A stretch of 64,000 nucleotides of DNA from Lysinibacillus odysseyi (lineage in GTDB: Bacteria > Bacillota > Bacilli > Bacillales_A > Planococcaceae): positions 62,001 through 126,000 of the forward strand of contig JABUKB010000004.1 of the NCBI GenBank assembly GCA_014595895.1, in the 5' to 3' direction. A program made the translations under genes and the position numbers. The notes under the pieces were generated by a model. The model made no database searches. It had not been told where the DNA came from and saw only the letters and a program-made list of their open reading frames with translations. Positions 25,016 to 34,516 of this stretch are shown here, piece by piece (positions within the stretch are counted from its first letter, which is position 1; each line of letters opens with the position of its first letter).

Positions 25016-25867
25016 ATGAGAAGGATTATTTTATCGACAGAGAGTGGAGCGGACGTACCGAAAGACCTAGTTGAAAAATATCAAATTCAAGTAGTACCGA
25101 TGCACGTCGTTATGGAGGGAAAGGATTATTTAGATGGCGAGCTATCGGTAGAGGAAGTGTTTGATTATCATAGCCGCACTAAAAAAATACCATCCACCAC
25201 AGCAACGAATGTGCATGAGTATCATGATTTATTTGCAAGGATTAGAGCAGATTTCCCTGATAGCATCATTGTTCACATTGGTTATACGTCGAAAGCATCT
25301 GCTTCCTTTCAAAGTGCATTAATTGCGGCGGAAGAGTTTGAAGATATTTTCTTAATTGATGCGCTAAACGTGACAGGTGGATTAGCCGCTATCGTGATGT
25401 ATGCGGCCACTCTGCTTGAGGAAAACCTATCCATTGACCATATGGAATTAATAGAAGAAATAGAATCCGTCGTTCCGAAAACAAGGCTGGCTTTCCTTCC
25501 AGGCAGTTTAGACTTTCTAAGAGCGGGTGGAAGGGTAAGCAACATGGCTTATCTTGGCGGGTCCTTGCTAAAAATAAAGCCTTGCATCGAATTGAAAGAG
25601 GGGAAGCTTGTTTCCACTAGAAAATATCGGGGAAATATGAGCACCGTTGCGGAAAAACTTATGCAAGATTACTTAAATGAATACGACATTGATCGAAAAC
25701 AGCTATATTTGATTTACTCCATTGGGCTTGATGAAAGTATTAAGAGTCGAATGGATGAAGCAGCAAAGGAAGCTGGCTTCATGAATGTTACATGGATGCA
25801 AGCCGGTGCAATGATTTCTACCCATGCTGGACCAGGAGGCTTTGGGATGGCGGGAATAGAGTATTAG
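25016..25867 (+). CDS. DegV-family fatty-acid-binding protein
   Basis: This 283-residue DegV protein begins RRIILSTESGADVPKDLV, with the DegV marks KKIPSTTATNVHEY (conserved Thr and Ser that hold the lipid carboxylate), SSxxS-like SKASASFQSA, FLPGSLDFLRAGGRVSNM and the C-terminal STHAGPGGFG. Family knowledge: these bind fatty acids for FakA-type kinases that feed exogenous fatty acids to phospholipid synthesis. GGGGGGGA precedes the ATG at 25016; the frame open to 24977 is not needed. No fakA is nearby. Confidence 0.9.
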   Translation: MRRIILSTESGADVPKDLVEKYQIQVVPMHVVMEGKDYLDGELSVEEVFDYHSRTKKIPSTTATNVHEYHDLFARIRADFPDSIIVHIGYTSKASASFQSALIAAEEFEDIFLIDALNVTGGLAAIVMYAATLLEENLSIDHMELIEEIESVVPKTRLAFLPGSLDFLRAGGRVSNMAYLGGSLLKIKPCIELKEGKLVSTRKYRGNMSTVAEKLMQDYLNEYDIDRKQLYLIYSIGLDESIKSRMDEAAKEAGFMNVTWMQAGAMISTHAGPGGFGMAGIEY

Positions 25868-25923
25868 AAATAGTTTTGGAAATACATCTATGGCATATTT
25901 AACGTAATAGTCATTAAAACATA

Positions 25924-25975
25924 AAAAGCAGACGGTTGAGAAGTGCGATTATGCACCTCTCAACCGTCTGCTTTT
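25924..25975. terminator. Bidirectional terminator, repeat family A
   Basis: AAAAGCAGACGGTTGAGA plus GTGC pairs with GCAC and TCTCAACCGTCTGCTTTT with a single mismatch. It matches the hairpin at 10003-10058 closely. Confidence 0.88.
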
Positions 25976-26390
25976 ATTATGATTTTATATCATGAAGCCA
26001 TTTCTATTTATTACCGATAATCAAGTGGTTATTTATAGGGGCTTTCCAGTAGTTTTATGAATTCTGGGAGGTTCTTTATTTTGTAGTTAATCAATGGTTA
26101 TAGAGAATAAATTTTTATTTTAACTCGCGATAAAATATCTTGTCAATAACAAATTTGTAAATTTATCAGAAAATGATATAATAGTCTTACAATTGTTTTT
26201 CTTTTATCGTATTTCGAATTCCGCTGTACTTTTTTACAGATAGAGTTTGGATACGTTTTTTTAGTATCTTTTTTAAACCGAAAAAAATTCAAACAGTTGT
26301 GTGAGCTTTATAAAGAAGTGAATTGAATAAAATGATCGATTTACTATCTAACGGTAACCGAGTTTTTATTCTACAAGGAGGACTGGAATA
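25976..26390. other. Intergenic region with a possible promoter and long leader
   Basis: TTGTAA, a 16-base spacer and TATAAT end near 26180, leaving a leader of about 210 bases before the 26391 gene. Within it GATAC/GTATC followed by TTTTTT (about 26249-26273) is a small terminator-like fold. No coding potential was seen. Confidence 0.45.
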
Positions 26391-27245
26391 ATGAATCTAA
26401 TCAATAAGAAAGTTACACACAAGCGTTTTGGTCTGGGTAGTATAGTTAAGCATAATGAGTCTATCATTGAAATAAATTTCGCATCGGAAAATAAAAAATT
26501 TGTTTTCCCTGATGTATTTGGAAAGCATCTAAAACTACATGATAAAAGTGATGCTAATTTACTTGAAAAAATTATACAAAAAAAGGAAATGGAACGAAAA
26601 GAGGAAGAATGGAAGAAGGAAGAGGAAATAAAATTACAACGAAAAAACCAGGAACTCCGTTTGGAACATGAAAAAATTATGAAATATCATAAACTGCATC
26701 CAGCGTCCCAAATGGTTTTTTGGTGTGACACAGAAGAACAGAATATATCTTTTTCAGAGTGGAAGGTTTTCTCTGGTGTAATAAAAAGTGGTAATAACAA
26801 GGGGAATCCAAACAAACCCATCCGCTTGAACCAAAATAGTGCAGTCCTGTTAACAGCAAGAGATTCGGGCATGCCTGAAAAAGACAGACGTATCTTAGGT
26901 GTCTATATGGTGGAGGAGGATTTTATCGGTAAGCTTTGTGAAGATGGGAATATTCCTGCTCATTCAAAATATAGACTCCAACTTACAGAAAAGGAATCGG
27001 ATCAGATGCTTTTCTGGAAATATTATGTGAACGAAAAATTCCCTGATAAAATGACATGGAATACAGGTAAATACCGTTATTTTGATAATGTATGGATGGC
27101 TCAAATTTTGCTTGATATAGTTTCAGTGAGAAGTGACCCAAAGGAACAAGAGCTGGCACAACAATTTTTTAAACATTTTTGTAAAATGAATCAGATAACA
27201 GAGCAAGATTTGCCAAAGCCTAACGGTGCATTAAAGCGTATTTAG
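26391..27245 (+). CDS. Uncharacterised protein: tudor-like, coiled coil, C-terminal domain
   Basis: The protein has 284 residues and three visible parts. Residues 1-50 (KVTHKRFGLGSIVKHNES, then IEINFASENKKFVFP) read like the small tudor/CarD-type barrel found at the end of UvrD-like helicases. Residues 57-95 are a charged helix (KEMERKEEEWKKEEEIKLQR), probably a coiled coil. Residues 105-284 hold an unassigned alpha/beta domain with SAVLLTARDSG and RRILGVYMVEEDF. I do not recognise the latter for sure; the ILGVYMV strand is reminiscent of PUA/EVE-type modules. AAGGAGG precedes the ATG. The gene stands alone with its own leader and terminator. Confidence 0.75.
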   Translation: MNLINKKVTHKRFGLGSIVKHNESIIEINFASENKKFVFPDVFGKHLKLHDKSDANLLEKIIQKKEMERKEEEWKKEEEIKLQRKNQELRLEHEKIMKYHKLHPASQMVFWCDTEEQNISFSEWKVFSGVIKSGNNKGNPNKPIRLNQNSAVLLTARDSGMPEKDRRILGVYMVEEDFIGKLCEDGNIPAHSKYRLQLTEKESDQMLFWKYYVNEKFPDKMTWNTGKYRYFDNVWMAQILLDIVSVRSDPKEQELAQQFFKHFCKMNQITEQDLPKPNGALKRI

Positions 27246-27285
27246 ACGTTAGCATTATAAATAATTAAAGATATTTTAAAATAAT

Positions 27286-27322
27286 AAAAAGATGTTCCGC
27301 TAAAATTAGGGAACACCTTTTT
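27286..27322. terminator. Bidirectional terminator between convergent genes
   Basis: TGTTCC pairs with GGAACA, flanked by AAAAA and TTTTT runs, between the 26391 gene and the minus-strand esterase gene. Confidence 0.8.
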
Positions 27323-27330
27323 ATTTTGAA

Positions 27331-28197
27331 TCAATTTTCTTTTTGAAAATGCTTTTTTAGAAACTGGATGATATCATGAAATGCGTTTTGCACAGTCACG
27401 CTTTGCCAATCTTCATCAAAAACATGTTTGCCGTTTGGGATAGTAATCAATTTGTTTTCTACCCCGGCTTTCGTCAATGCTTCAGACATGAGTACGGATT
27501 GTTCATACGGTACATCTTCATCTTGTGTGCCGTGTAGCAAAAGTGTCGGTGGATACTCCGCATTTACGGAATAAAGCGGACAAAACGATGCAAGCTCTGT
27601 TTTGGTCAGCCCGCTTATTTTATCAATCCAATCCCCCGTTTGTCGGGCATGTAAATAAATAGCATATCTTTTTTGGATCGGTCCAACAGTAATAATCTCA
27701 TTTGACACGAGCATGTCGGCAAGTTCTTTTGGAACGGCTGTCATGGTTTGATAGTGAGGGCTTGGTTTCAATGCCCAATCACCGGTAAGATCACCATATC
27801 CATAAAACGAGACAATGGCTTGCGGTTTGATATCGAATGTGCCAGCTAAAAGGGCAAGGTAGCCGCCAGCTGAGCCACCGATTACAGCTATTTTTTCTGG
27901 ATCATAGTCAAACTGTTTCACACCCTCAAACTTTACCCAAGAAAGAGCATCCTCAATATCAGTTTTTATGTCAGGAAGTTTTGTTTCAGGTGCAAGGCGA
28001 TAATCAATTGACACTACATTAAACCCTGCCTGTACATAAAATTCAGCCTGTTCTGCTTTCAAATCTTCTCTAGATCCCCACAATAGTCCGCCGCCATGAA
28101 TATAGACAATAACAGGAGCAAACTGTATAGAAGTAGGATAAAAATCCGCTTTTATTTCGAATTGTTCACTTTTTTTATAAACGATCGTTGTTTTCAT
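27331..28197 (-). CDS. Alpha/beta hydrolase, HSL/esterase-lipase type
   Basis: The roughly 288-residue serine esterase has the oxyanion motif YIHGGGLLWGS, SIDYRLAPE, the nucleophile motif GGSAGGYLAL, the catalytic Asp in GTQDEDVP and the His in NGKHVF. These mark the hormone-sensitive lipase/carboxylesterase branch. The frame is open to 28299, but the extra 34 residues are Phe/Tyr/Ile-rich and unlike the family. Neither ATG has a good ribosome site, so the start is uncertain. The substrate is unknown; it is convergent with the 26391 gene. Confidence 0.82.
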   Translation of the reverse strand: MKTTIVYKKSEQFEIKADFYPTSIQFAPVIVYIHGGGLLWGSREDLKAEQAEFYVQAGFNVVSIDYRLAPETKLPDIKTDIEDALSWVKFEGVKQFDYDPEKIAVIGGSAGGYLALLAGTFDIKPQAIVSFYGYGDLTGDWALKPSPHYQTMTAVPKELADMLVSNEIITVGPIQKRYAIYLHARQTGDWIDKISGLTKTELASFCPLYSVNAEYPPTLLLHGTQDEDVPYEQSVLMSEALTKAGVENKLITIPNGKHVFDEDWQSVTVQNAFHDIIQFLKKHFQKEN

Positions 28198-28432
28198 CTT
28201 GTTGAAACCCACACCTTCTCTAAAATAGTCAATGTTTTTTATATAGTGTAACAAAACGGTGAAATTATCAATTTTTTGATACACAGAAAAATAATTCATC
28301 TCAATTTATCTTTTTTTACTAAAAAAGATCCCGTTTTTTTATCTCTATTGTCAAATGAATCTCTGCTTCACTGTCTATATAATTAATTAGTAAAAATTAT
28401 AATAAAAAATCGTTAGTAGAATAGGTATTTGT
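28198..28432. other. Intergenic region upstream of the allantoin island
   Basis: AT-rich DNA lies between the divergent esterase gene and the 2-hydroxyacid dehydrogenase gene. TATAAT-like hexamers near 28379 and 28400 could be -10 boxes, but no well-spaced -35 was found. Confidence 0.35.
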
Positions 28433-28446
28433 TGAAAGCGCTTACT
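28433..28446. promoter_or_regulatory. cre-like site (CcpA) before the allantoin operon
   Basis: TGAAAGCGCTTACT matches the cre consensus TGWNANCGNTNWCA except for the last base, about 100 bases before the first gene. If used, it would place allantoin catabolism under carbon catabolite control. Confidence 0.6.
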
Positions 28447-28547
28447 ACATATTTCATTGATCTATAAAAACAGTGCATTTAGGGAATGATTTATGATGAA
28501 GAAATGATTTTCCTAGGGCAAAAAATATTGAAGAGGTGTTTTTGTAA

Positions 28548-29513
28548 ATGGCAAAAATTTTGGTAGCAGGTGAAATTCCGCAAAAGGGATTAGATCTGTT
28601 AACTGCAGAGCACGAAGTAGAGGTGTTCCCGGGCGATACATTAATTTCTGAAGAGGAATTGAAAGAACGTATCCAAGATAAGGATGCCCTGCTAAGTTTA
28701 TTATCAACACCTGTCACAAAAGAAATGATTGACCTGGCACCGAATTTGAAAATTATCGCAAATTATGGAGCAGGCTTCAACAATGTAGATTTTAAGTATG
28801 CAGCATCCAAAGGAATCCCTACAACCAATACACCGATCGCCTCTACTGCAGCAACAGCAGATTTAACGATGGCTCTTTTGTTAGCAGTAGCAAGAAGGGT
28901 AGTAGAAGGTGATGAGGTATGCCGAACAGTTGGATTTAACGGCTGGGCACCACTGTATTTCCGAGGGCGTGAGGTAACAGGGAAAACAATTGGTATTGTG
29001 GGATTTGGACAGATTGGACAAGCCGTAGCAAAAAGAGCAGCAGCGTTTGACATGAAAGTTTTATACTACAGCCCAAATCGAAAAAGCGAAGAAATAGAGC
29101 AATCATTAAACGCAACATATGTTTCATTTGATGAATTGCTAACGCAAGCGGACTTTATCACGCTGAATTGTTCGTATGACCCAAGCATGAAACACATGTT
29201 TAGTGCGAAACAATTTGAAATGATGAAAAGCACAGCGTATTTAATCAATTGTGCGCGCGGTCCAATTGTAGAAGAAGCAGCTCTTGTAGCGGCTTTGAAA
29301 GAAAGAGTAATTGAGGGAGCAGCTTTAGATGTCTTTGAATTTGAACCTGCCATTGGAGAGGGATTGAAACAACTAAAAAATGTTGTATTAACACCTCATA
29401 TTGGCAATGCTACATTTGAAGCGCGTGATGCGATGGCAGTAATGGCTGCTGAAAATATTGTAAAAGCATTAAATGGCGAAGCTCCGAATTATGTAGTGAA
29501 CGGTGTGGTTTAA
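28548..29513 (+). CDS. D-isomer-specific 2-hydroxyacid dehydrogenase
   Basis: The 321-residue enzyme has the NAD(P) motif GIVGFGQIGQ near residue 150, the catalytic Arg in NCARGPIVEEAAL, a Glu in FEFEP and the catalytic His in TPHIGNAT. It belongs to the glyoxylate/hydroxypyruvate reductase and phosphoglycerate dehydrogenase superfamily. Being first in the allantoin island and followed by allB after 53 bases, it most likely reduces glyoxylate from ureidoglycolate to glycolate. This is inference; no substrate-specific residue was checked. GAGGTG is the ribosome site. Confidence 0.88.
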   Translation: MAKILVAGEIPQKGLDLLTAEHEVEVFPGDTLISEEELKERIQDKDALLSLLSTPVTKEMIDLAPNLKIIANYGAGFNNVDFKYAASKGIPTTNTPIASTAATADLTMALLLAVARRVVEGDEVCRTVGFNGWAPLYFRGREVTGKTIGIVGFGQIGQAVAKRAAAFDMKVLYYSPNRKSEEIEQSLNATYVSFDELLTQADFITLNCSYDPSMKHMFSAKQFEMMKSTAYLINCARGPIVEEAALVAALKERVIEGAALDVFEFEPAIGEGLKQLKNVVLTPHIGNATFEARDAMAVMAAENIVKALNGEAPNYVVNGVV

Positions 29514-29566
29514 ACGGATAAAGGAAGTATAACCTTTATCTTCAGTTAGATTAGGGAGGAACAGCA

Positions 29567-30925
29567 ATGACGTATGATTTGATTATTAAAAATGGAAATG
29601 TTGTATTTCGTGATGGTGTCCGTCAAGTGGATATCGGAGTGAAGGATGAAAAGATTTTTGCTATAGCTGAAAAAATAACGGATGAAGCAAAAGAAGTGAT
29701 CGATGCGAGCGGACAATATGTGATGCCTGGAATGGTCGACACACATGTGCATATTAGTGAACCTGGTCGAACAGAGTGGGAAGGATTTGAAACAGGATCG
29801 AAAGCAATGGCAGCCGGCGGTACGACAAGTTATGTGGAAATGCCACTAAATGCATTGCCTGCAACGATTAATAAAGAAGCACTTGATCTGAAACTGGAAG
29901 CAGCGGTTAATCAAAACTATGTGGACTATGGTTTCTACGGCGGACTTGTACCTGGTAATATAGATAAGCTACAAGAAATGGCAGACGCAGGAGTTCTGGC
30001 GTTTAAATGTTTCCTTTCTGATATTACGAGTGATATTCCTGGGGACTTTACACATGTCGATGATTATACGATGTATAAAGGCATGCAAAAGATAGCTGAA
30101 TTGGGCGGGATTTTATGTATACATGCTGAAAACCCATCTATTACTTCTAAGCTTACTGAGGAAATGATTAAAGAAGGACGTACATCTGCAGCGGACTATG
30201 AGGATTCTCGTCCAATTTTCACCGAAGTGGAAGCTGTTCAACGCGTCATTTTATTAGCCAAAGAAACAGGGTGTAAATTGCATTTAGTGCACATCAGTAC
30301 ATCAGAAGCTATTCAAGTCATCCAAAAAGCCCGTTTCGAGGGATTGGATGTAACAGTGGAATCATGCCCGCACTACTTTGCGATGAATACTGAGGATTTA
30401 GTGGAAATCGGTCCGAGAGCAAAATGTCAGCCGCCACTTCGAAAACCAAAAGACCAAGCAAAATTATGGGACGAGCTATTGAATGGCAATATTGACTGGC
30501 TAACTTCAGACCATTCACCTTGTACAGAAGACTTGAAACAAGGAAACGTATTTGAAGCATGGGGCGGAATTAGCGGCGTTCAAAACAACGTGGACTTAAT
30601 GTTTGATTTAGCTGTAAAACAGCGCGGTTTAGCAGTTGAAAAGTTTGTTGATTTGATTGCATATAATCCTGCCAAACGCTTTAACTTACCTAACAAAGGC
30701 GAGATTGCTGTTTCTAAGGATGCAGACATTATTTTAGTAGATCCGAATCAATCATATGTCGTGAGAAGAGAAGATTTATACTACAAAAACAAACATAGTG
30801 CCTACGAGGGCAGAAAAATCGACTGCCGTGTAACGAAAACAATTGTGCGCGGAAATGTAGTGTTCGATTTACAAGAAGGAATCGTAGGGGAACCAATCGG
30901 AAAACTATTGTCTGCTGTAAAGTAA
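29567..30925 (+). CDS. allB: Allantoinase, copy 1
   Basis: This 452-residue cyclic amidohydrolase opens the hydantoin ring of allantoin to give allantoate. Metal site residues are visible: VDTHVHISEPGRTEWEG near 55-70, the lysine to be carboxylated in AFKCFLSD, His in CIHAEN and in LVHIST, and the Asp in TSDHSPC. GGGAGGAAC precedes the ATG. A second allantoinase gene follows after 43 bases; the two differ clearly (about half identical by eye), so they may differ in substrate or stereo-preference. A dihydropyrimidinase-like hydantoinase role is the alternative. Confidence 0.92.
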   Translation: MTYDLIIKNGNVVFRDGVRQVDIGVKDEKIFAIAEKITDEAKEVIDASGQYVMPGMVDTHVHISEPGRTEWEGFETGSKAMAAGGTTSYVEMPLNALPATINKEALDLKLEAAVNQNYVDYGFYGGLVPGNIDKLQEMADAGVLAFKCFLSDITSDIPGDFTHVDDYTMYKGMQKIAELGGILCIHAENPSITSKLTEEMIKEGRTSAADYEDSRPIFTEVEAVQRVILLAKETGCKLHLVHISTSEAIQVIQKARFEGLDVTVESCPHYFAMNTEDLVEIGPRAKCQPPLRKPKDQAKLWDELLNGNIDWLTSDHSPCTEDLKQGNVFEAWGGISGVQNNVDLMFDLAVKQRGLAVEKFVDLIAYNPAKRFNLPNKGEIAVSKDADIILVDPNQSYVVRREDLYYKNKHSAYEGRKIDCRVTKTIVRGNVVFDLQEGIVGEPIGKLLSAVK

Positions 30926-30968
30926 ATAGAATTTCGAACTTTTTTAAGTAAAGGGAGAGCGTTTTATC

Positions 30969-32300
30969 ATGACAAATTATGATTTGATTATAAGAAACGG
31001 TTACATTGTAACCTCTGAGTCAGTTGCCAAAGGAGATATTGCTGTTAAGGATGGCAAAATCGCCGAAGTATCAATTGATAAGGAAATCAGCGCAACAGCC
31101 GCTAAAGAAATAAATGCAGAAGGCCTTCATGTTTTCCCAGGTCTCATAGATTCTCACGTGCACTTTAATGAACCTGGCAGAACAGAATGGGAAGGCGTTG
31201 AAACAGGTAGTAAAAGTTTAGCGGCAGGCGGAGTAACTGCTTACTTTGATATGCCTTTAAACAGTACACCTCCAACAATCAATAAAGAAAACTTAGAGTT
31301 GAAAAGAAAGCTTTCCGAGGAAAAGTCGGTTGTGAACCCTTACTATTGGGGCGGGCTGGTACCGGAGAATATTGAAAATTTACAGGAACTCTATGACAAC
31401 GGTGTCATCGGCTTTAAAGCGTTTATGTCGCCAAGTGGTATTGAGGATTTCCATCATGCAGACGATCAAACCCTTTACAAAGGCATGCAAGAAATTGCTT
31501 CTATTGGTTCACTACTTGCTGTCCATGCAGAAAGTACAGTGATTTGCGAACAGCTTGCGGAGAAGAAATTGCAAGAAGGGAAAACATCTGCGCGTGATTT
31601 TGTAGAATCACGACCGATTATTTCAGAAATCGAAGCTGTTCGACGAATTATCTCTTATGCTGAAGCAACGGGCTGTAAATTGCATATCGTGCATGCAAGC
31701 AGCAGAAAAGTAGTACAAGAAGTGGAAGAAGCAAAACGCAGAGGCGTAGATGTGACAGTTGAAACATGTGGACATTATTTATCGTTAACTGTAAAAGACC
31801 TAGAAGAAAAAGGGGGCTTGGCAAAATGTGCGCCTCCTCTACGAGATCAAGACGAGTTAGAAGATTTATGGGTAGCCGTTGCGAATGGTGAAATTGACGT
31901 GATTTCTTCTGACCACTCTCCAGCGCCAGCTTCCATGAAGACAATTACGGATAACTACTTCGAAGGTTGGGGTGGCATTTCTGGAGCGCAATCTACGTTT
32001 AACATCATGCTGACAGAAGGCTATGCAAAACGTAACTTACCTTTAGAAAAGATTGTTACTTTAATGGCAACAAATCCTGCGAAAATCTTCGGATTAGCCA
32101 ATAAAGGGAATATTGCTGTTGGCTATGATGCTGATTTCGCTATCGTAAATTTAAATGAAAGCTTTACGTTAGAAAAAGAAGATTTATTCTATCGTCATCA
32201 ACATTCACCATATGTAGGCATGACATTTAAAGGCAAAGTAAACTCAACTATTGTAGACGGTAACATTGTTTATGAAGGCGGGCATTTTCTAAAAGGATAA
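30969..32300 (+). CDS. allB: Allantoinase, copy 2
   Basis: This 443-residue paralogue of the gene before it has an intact metal site: DSHVHFNEPGRTEWEG, the carboxylated lysine in GFKAFMSPSG, AVHAES, IVHASS and SSDHSPAP. The loop after the lysine (SPSGIEDF) is closer to characterised allantoinases than that of copy 1 (SDITSDIP). It is the last gene of the first transcription unit, ending at a terminator. Two full-length copies in a row suggest either dosage or two different cyclic ureides. Confidence 0.92.
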   Translation: MTNYDLIIRNGYIVTSESVAKGDIAVKDGKIAEVSIDKEISATAAKEINAEGLHVFPGLIDSHVHFNEPGRTEWEGVETGSKSLAAGGVTAYFDMPLNSTPPTINKENLELKRKLSEEKSVVNPYYWGGLVPENIENLQELYDNGVIGFKAFMSPSGIEDFHHADDQTLYKGMQEIASIGSLLAVHAESTVICEQLAEKKLQEGKTSARDFVESRPIISEIEAVRRIISYAEATGCKLHIVHASSRKVVQEVEEAKRRGVDVTVETCGHYLSLTVKDLEEKGGLAKCAPPLRDQDELEDLWVAVANGEIDVISSDHSPAPASMKTITDNYFEGWGGISGAQSTFNIMLTEGYAKRNLPLEKIVTLMATNPAKIFGLANKGNIAVGYDADFAIVNLNESFTLEKEDLFYRHQHSPYVGMTFKGKVNSTIVDGNIVYEGGHFLKG

Positions 32301-32316
32301 ACGTTTCATAACAGTA

Positions 32317-32360
32317 AAAAGGGCAAAACAGGGCTGAGACATCTCTCTGCCCTTTTGTTC
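32317..32360 (+). terminator. Terminator after the allantoinase genes
   Basis: AAAAGGGCA pairs with TGCCCTTTT around a 22-base loop, followed by GTTCT. Confidence 0.78.
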
Positions 32361-32382
32361 TAGAAGAAGGGAGGAGAGCTAT

Positions 32383-34047
32383 TTGGAATTTCGAGTCAGG
32401 GATATTTTAAAGTTACCTTCTCTTAAAGGAGCGGTTGTTTTAAGCGGGGAACAATACTTGCATAAAATTGTAGCAGGTTCCACGATTATGGAGGCGCCAG
32501 ACATTACGGACTGGTTAAAGGGTGGAGAGCTAATTTTAACAAGTTTATACCCAATCCGTTTTTTTGATGAAGAAGAGCAAAAGCAGTTTATTGCAAAGCT
32601 AGCGGAAAAAGAAGTGAGTGCATTAGTCATTAAAACACATCGTTTTGTAAAAGAGATTCCCCAGTCCATCATCGATGAAGGGGAGAAGTGTCAGTTGCCA
32701 ATTATTCAAATTCCTAAAGATGTTCCATATGTTGATATCTTGTATCCTGTGATGGAGGAAATTTTGAATACGCAAGTAAAAAAACTTCAGTACTATAAAG
32801 AAATCCACGACCAGTTTACAGCTTTGTCATTGGCTGATGAAAGTCCGGAGAAAATCATTGCCACATTAGAGAAGCTGATTGGAAATCCTGTAGCCCTGTT
32901 TGACCGAAATTTCTTTTGTATAGCATCCACAATCCCTTCTCTCACTAATTTTGAAATTGTGGAAAAAAATTACCGTTTTGACAAGAAGGAAGAGATGAAA
33001 TTTCCGCATTATCGTCAAACTGTTAAATACTTGGAACAACCCGAGAAAATCGGACATCAAATAGTCGTTCCGATTGAAACGATTAATCATATCAAAACAT
33101 ATTTATTAATCGATGAAGTGAATAAACCGCTAGAAGAACTTGATTTTATCGCAGTCGAAAATGCGGCAACTTCGCTTTCGCTTGAATTAGTGAAAAAATT
33201 TGCTGTGGCGGAAGTAGACAAACGGTTTAAAAATGATTTACTGGAACAATTGATCGAGGGGAAATTGCCAGCCAATATCCTTTACCAAAATGCCAACCTG
33301 ATTGGCTGGGATATAGAAGGGGCATTTGCGGTTGTGTTATTCAAAATAGCCAAAAATAATGAACGCCTCTCTACACAGCAAGTGAAGCGCGGAATATCGA
33401 ATGGAAATGAAGAGACATTGCTTCATGAAGCCATTTATAAGTATGTACCGAATGCCATTATAGGCAGTAAAAGCGGTTTAAAAGTAGTGCTTTGGAAAAT
33501 CAATAGGGAAGATCAAGACTGGTTGGTCAAAATCAAAGAGAAAGTAGCCACTATCTTGCATCTGGTGAAAAAACAAGATAACGAAATAATTACTCAAGTC
33601 GGGATAGGGACGTTATCAGACCATATAAATAATATTTCCGAAAGTTATAAAAAAGCGCAAGATGCCTTGGAATTTGGAGAGATTTTAAACGGGAAAGAGT
33701 CCGTCACCTCCTATTCCGAATTAGGAGTATTTAGAATGCTCGGTCAATTTACCGATTCCGAAGAGTTAAAGACGTTTATCCCGCCATCTTTACAAAGGCT
33801 GCTAAACTATCAACAGGTCAATAAAACAGATTTATTAACAACGTTAAAAGTTTTTTTACAGTGCAATCAAAATGCGACAAAAGCATCTCAACTTCTTTTT
33901 ATCCATCATAAAACAGCTGTTTATCGAATTGAACGAATCAAGGAAATTACAGGGATGAATTTTGATGATGCCGAAGAGATGCTATTAGTTCAAATTGGAT
34001 TAAAGATTATTGAACTTCTTGAACGAGAAAAAATTCATAAATATTAA
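32383..34047 (+). CDS. pucR: PucR-family regulator 1
   Basis: The 554-residue protein starts at TTG with GGAGGAG 8 bases upstream. The N-terminal PucR domain (FRVRDILKLPSLKGAVVLSG to about residue 125) is followed by a GAF-like middle and a C-terminal HTH_30 (QNATKASQLLFIHHKTAVYR). PucR of B. subtilis activates purine catabolism genes in response to allantoin, allantoate or ureidoglycolate. Here it lies among the same pathway genes, with ridA 36 bases behind. A second PucR protein is encoded at 36550-38217, so regulation may be split between two effectors or two promoters. Confidence 0.92.
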   Translation: MEFRVRDILKLPSLKGAVVLSGEQYLHKIVAGSTIMEAPDITDWLKGGELILTSLYPIRFFDEEEQKQFIAKLAEKEVSALVIKTHRFVKEIPQSIIDEGEKCQLPIIQIPKDVPYVDILYPVMEEILNTQVKKLQYYKEIHDQFTALSLADESPEKIIATLEKLIGNPVALFDRNFFCIASTIPSLTNFEIVEKNYRFDKKEEMKFPHYRQTVKYLEQPEKIGHQIVVPIETINHIKTYLLIDEVNKPLEELDFIAVENAATSLSLELVKKFAVAEVDKRFKNDLLEQLIEGKLPANILYQNANLIGWDIEGAFAVVLFKIAKNNERLSTQQVKRGISNGNEETLLHEAIYKYVPNAIIGSKSGLKVVLWKINREDQDWLVKIKEKVATILHLVKKQDNEIITQVGIGTLSDHINNISESYKKAQDALEFGEILNGKESVTSYSELGVFRMLGQFTDSEELKTFIPPSLQRLLNYQQVNKTDLLTTLKVFLQCNQNATKASQLLFIHHKTAVYRIERIKEITGMNFDDAEEMLLVQIGLKIIELLEREKIHKY

Positions 34048-34083
34048 AAGTTATTACTCAAAAAAATTTAGGAGTGTTATTAG

Positions 34084-34467
34084 ATGGTTAGAAACACATA
34101 TCGCGGAAAAAATGTAACAGCGTCAGGACCTTATTCACATGCAGTAGAAGCAGACAATTTTGTTTTTTTATCTGGACAGACAGCAATGAATGCGGAGACA
34201 GGAGAAAATTTGCAAGGAAATATTGCAGAACAAACGAAGCGATGCTTTAAAAATCTGATCCAAGTATTAGAGGCGGCTAATCTAACATTGGATGATGTCG
34301 TAAAAGTCAATGTATATCTAACAGATATGAATAATTTTACTGCTATGAATGAAGTATATAAAACGTTCTTCAATGAACCATATCCAGCTAGAACTTGTGT
34401 GGCAGTTTTAGCATTGCCATTAGGCGCGGAAGTAGAGATTGAAATGATTGCCAAGAGAAAAGCGTGA
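34084..34467 (+). CDS. RidA-family enamine/imine deaminase
   Basis: This single-domain Rid protein of 127 residues has SGPYSHAVEADNFVFLSGQ near the start, the key Arg in PARTCVAVLALP and the Glu in VEIEMIAKR, so it has the full active-site set of RidA. TAGGAG lies 8-9 bases before the ATG. Inside an allantoin island a Rid enzyme may remove imine products formed when the unstable ureidoglycine loses ammonia. It follows pucR closely and is followed by a terminator. It differs from the three-domain Rid protein at 13930. Confidence 0.9.
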   Translation: MVRNTYRGKNVTASGPYSHAVEADNFVFLSGQTAMNAETGENLQGNIAEQTKRCFKNLIQVLEAANLTLDDVVKVNVYLTDMNNFTAMNEVYKTFFNEPYPARTCVAVLALPLGAEVEIEMIAKRKA

Positions 34468-34483
34468 GTAGTTGATCCGCAGG

Positions 34484-34516
34484 GCACTGGTATAAATTCC
34501 AGTGCTTTTTCTTTTT
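34484..34516 (+). terminator. Terminator after pucR-ridA
   Basis: GCACTGG pairs with CCAGTGC around TATAAATT, followed by TTTTTCTTTTT. Confidence 0.88.
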
